Source of the DNA: Microcaldota archaeon
GTDB lineage: Archaea; Micrarchaeota; Micrarchaeia; Micrarchaeales; Micrarchaeaceae
Reading direction: 5' to 3'
NCBI GenBank assembly: GCA_027365815.1
Contig: DAHXLV010000050.1
Span: 1 to 13,607 of the forward strand
DNA length: 13,607 bases
The translations under genes were made by a program, and so were the position numbers. Positions within the stretch are counted from its first letter, which is position 1. Every line of letters starts with the position of its first letter. Of this stretch, positions 13,522 to 13,607 are shown piece after piece. The notes beneath the pieces were generated by a model. The model was not told where the DNA came from, ran no database searches, and saw only the letters and a program-made list of their open reading frames with translations.

Positions 13522-13607
13522 TGCCGATGGACATATATGTTGAGGAGATAATATCGCACTACGAGCACCCGCACAACAAGAGGAAGATGGATGGATCGGA
13601 CGCCGAT
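13518..13607 (+). CDS. SufU/IscU-like scaffold or sulfur-acceptor protein, N-terminal part (cut by right edge)
   Basis: Thirty codons are present before the window ends. After M-M-P-M, the text D-I-Y-V-E-E-I-I-S-H-Y-E-H-P-H-N-K-R matches the start of U-type proteins (typical: Y-x-E-x-I-x-D-H-Y-x-x-P-x-N). The metal-binding cysteines of the family lie further along and cannot be checked, so SufU (zinc sulfur-transfer) and IscU-like scaffold cannot be separated. ATG 13518 overlaps the sufS TGA stop; ATG 13521 is an alternative. Its position right after sufS agrees with a role in accepting sulfur from it. Confidence 0.8.
   Translation, partial: MMPMDIYVEEIISHYEHPHNKRKMDGSDAD

Noticed and set aside
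1..13607. CRISPR arrays, insertion sequences, prophage or integration sites
   Set aside because: No spaced direct repeats, transposase or integrase genes, or att-like duplications were seen; the tRNA gene has no adjacent integrase and no visible copy of its 3' end.

Overview
The window is archaeal chromosome. It carries RNA polymerase subunit K (Rpb6/RpoK), a geranylgeranyl reductase of ether-lipid synthesis, a PAC2 proteasome-assembly-type protein, an archaeal COG2522-type HTH regulator, and TATA boxes about 25 bases upstream of several leaderless or short-leader starts. Codons such as ATA (Ile) and AGG (Arg) are frequent and G+C is intermediate. Small operons, tiny intergenic gaps and an apparent insertion in the D-loop of tRNA-Leu would suit a small-genome lineage such as Micrarchaeota/ARMAN, but this placement is an inference; a Thermoplasmata-like euryarchaeon is not excluded.

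Left block (1-2371): the 5' end of an smc gene runs leftward out of the window, preceded in the same direction by a site-2-protease-like M50 metalloprotease with C-terminal CBS repeats. A metallophosphoesterase (COG1407) diverges rightward. Its stop codon abuts the stop of rpoK, which is read in the opposite direction.

Middle block (2372-8309), mostly minus strand: geranylgeranyl reductase followed by rpoK; an unassigned polytopic membrane protein with a leaderless promoter; tRNA-Leu(TAA) with an extra ~16 nt in the D-loop; and a PAC2 protein whose conserved N-terminus extends upstream of any ATG/GTG/TTG. A small, highly basic, internally duplicated protein lies on the plus strand. A tight operon follows: P5C-type aldehyde dehydrogenase, a 68-residue membrane protein and a DUF192 protein.

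Right block (8422-13607): a complete SUF iron-sulfur cluster assembly operon on the plus strand, in the order sufB, sufD, HTH regulator, sufC, sufS, sufU-like (cut by the window end). SufBCD is the ATPase scaffold, SufS the sulfur donor, and the last gene a probable U-type scaffold or sulfur acceptor. The regulator between sufD and sufC has a C-terminal C-x2-C-x7-C motif and shares an ATGA overlap with sufC. A perfect 9-3-9 palindrome lies over the predicted transcription start of the operon. Together these suggest a self-regulating Fe-S homeostasis circuit, comparable in logic to bacterial IscR or SufR but built from a different protein family. This is the most interesting feature of the window and is inferred, not demonstrated.
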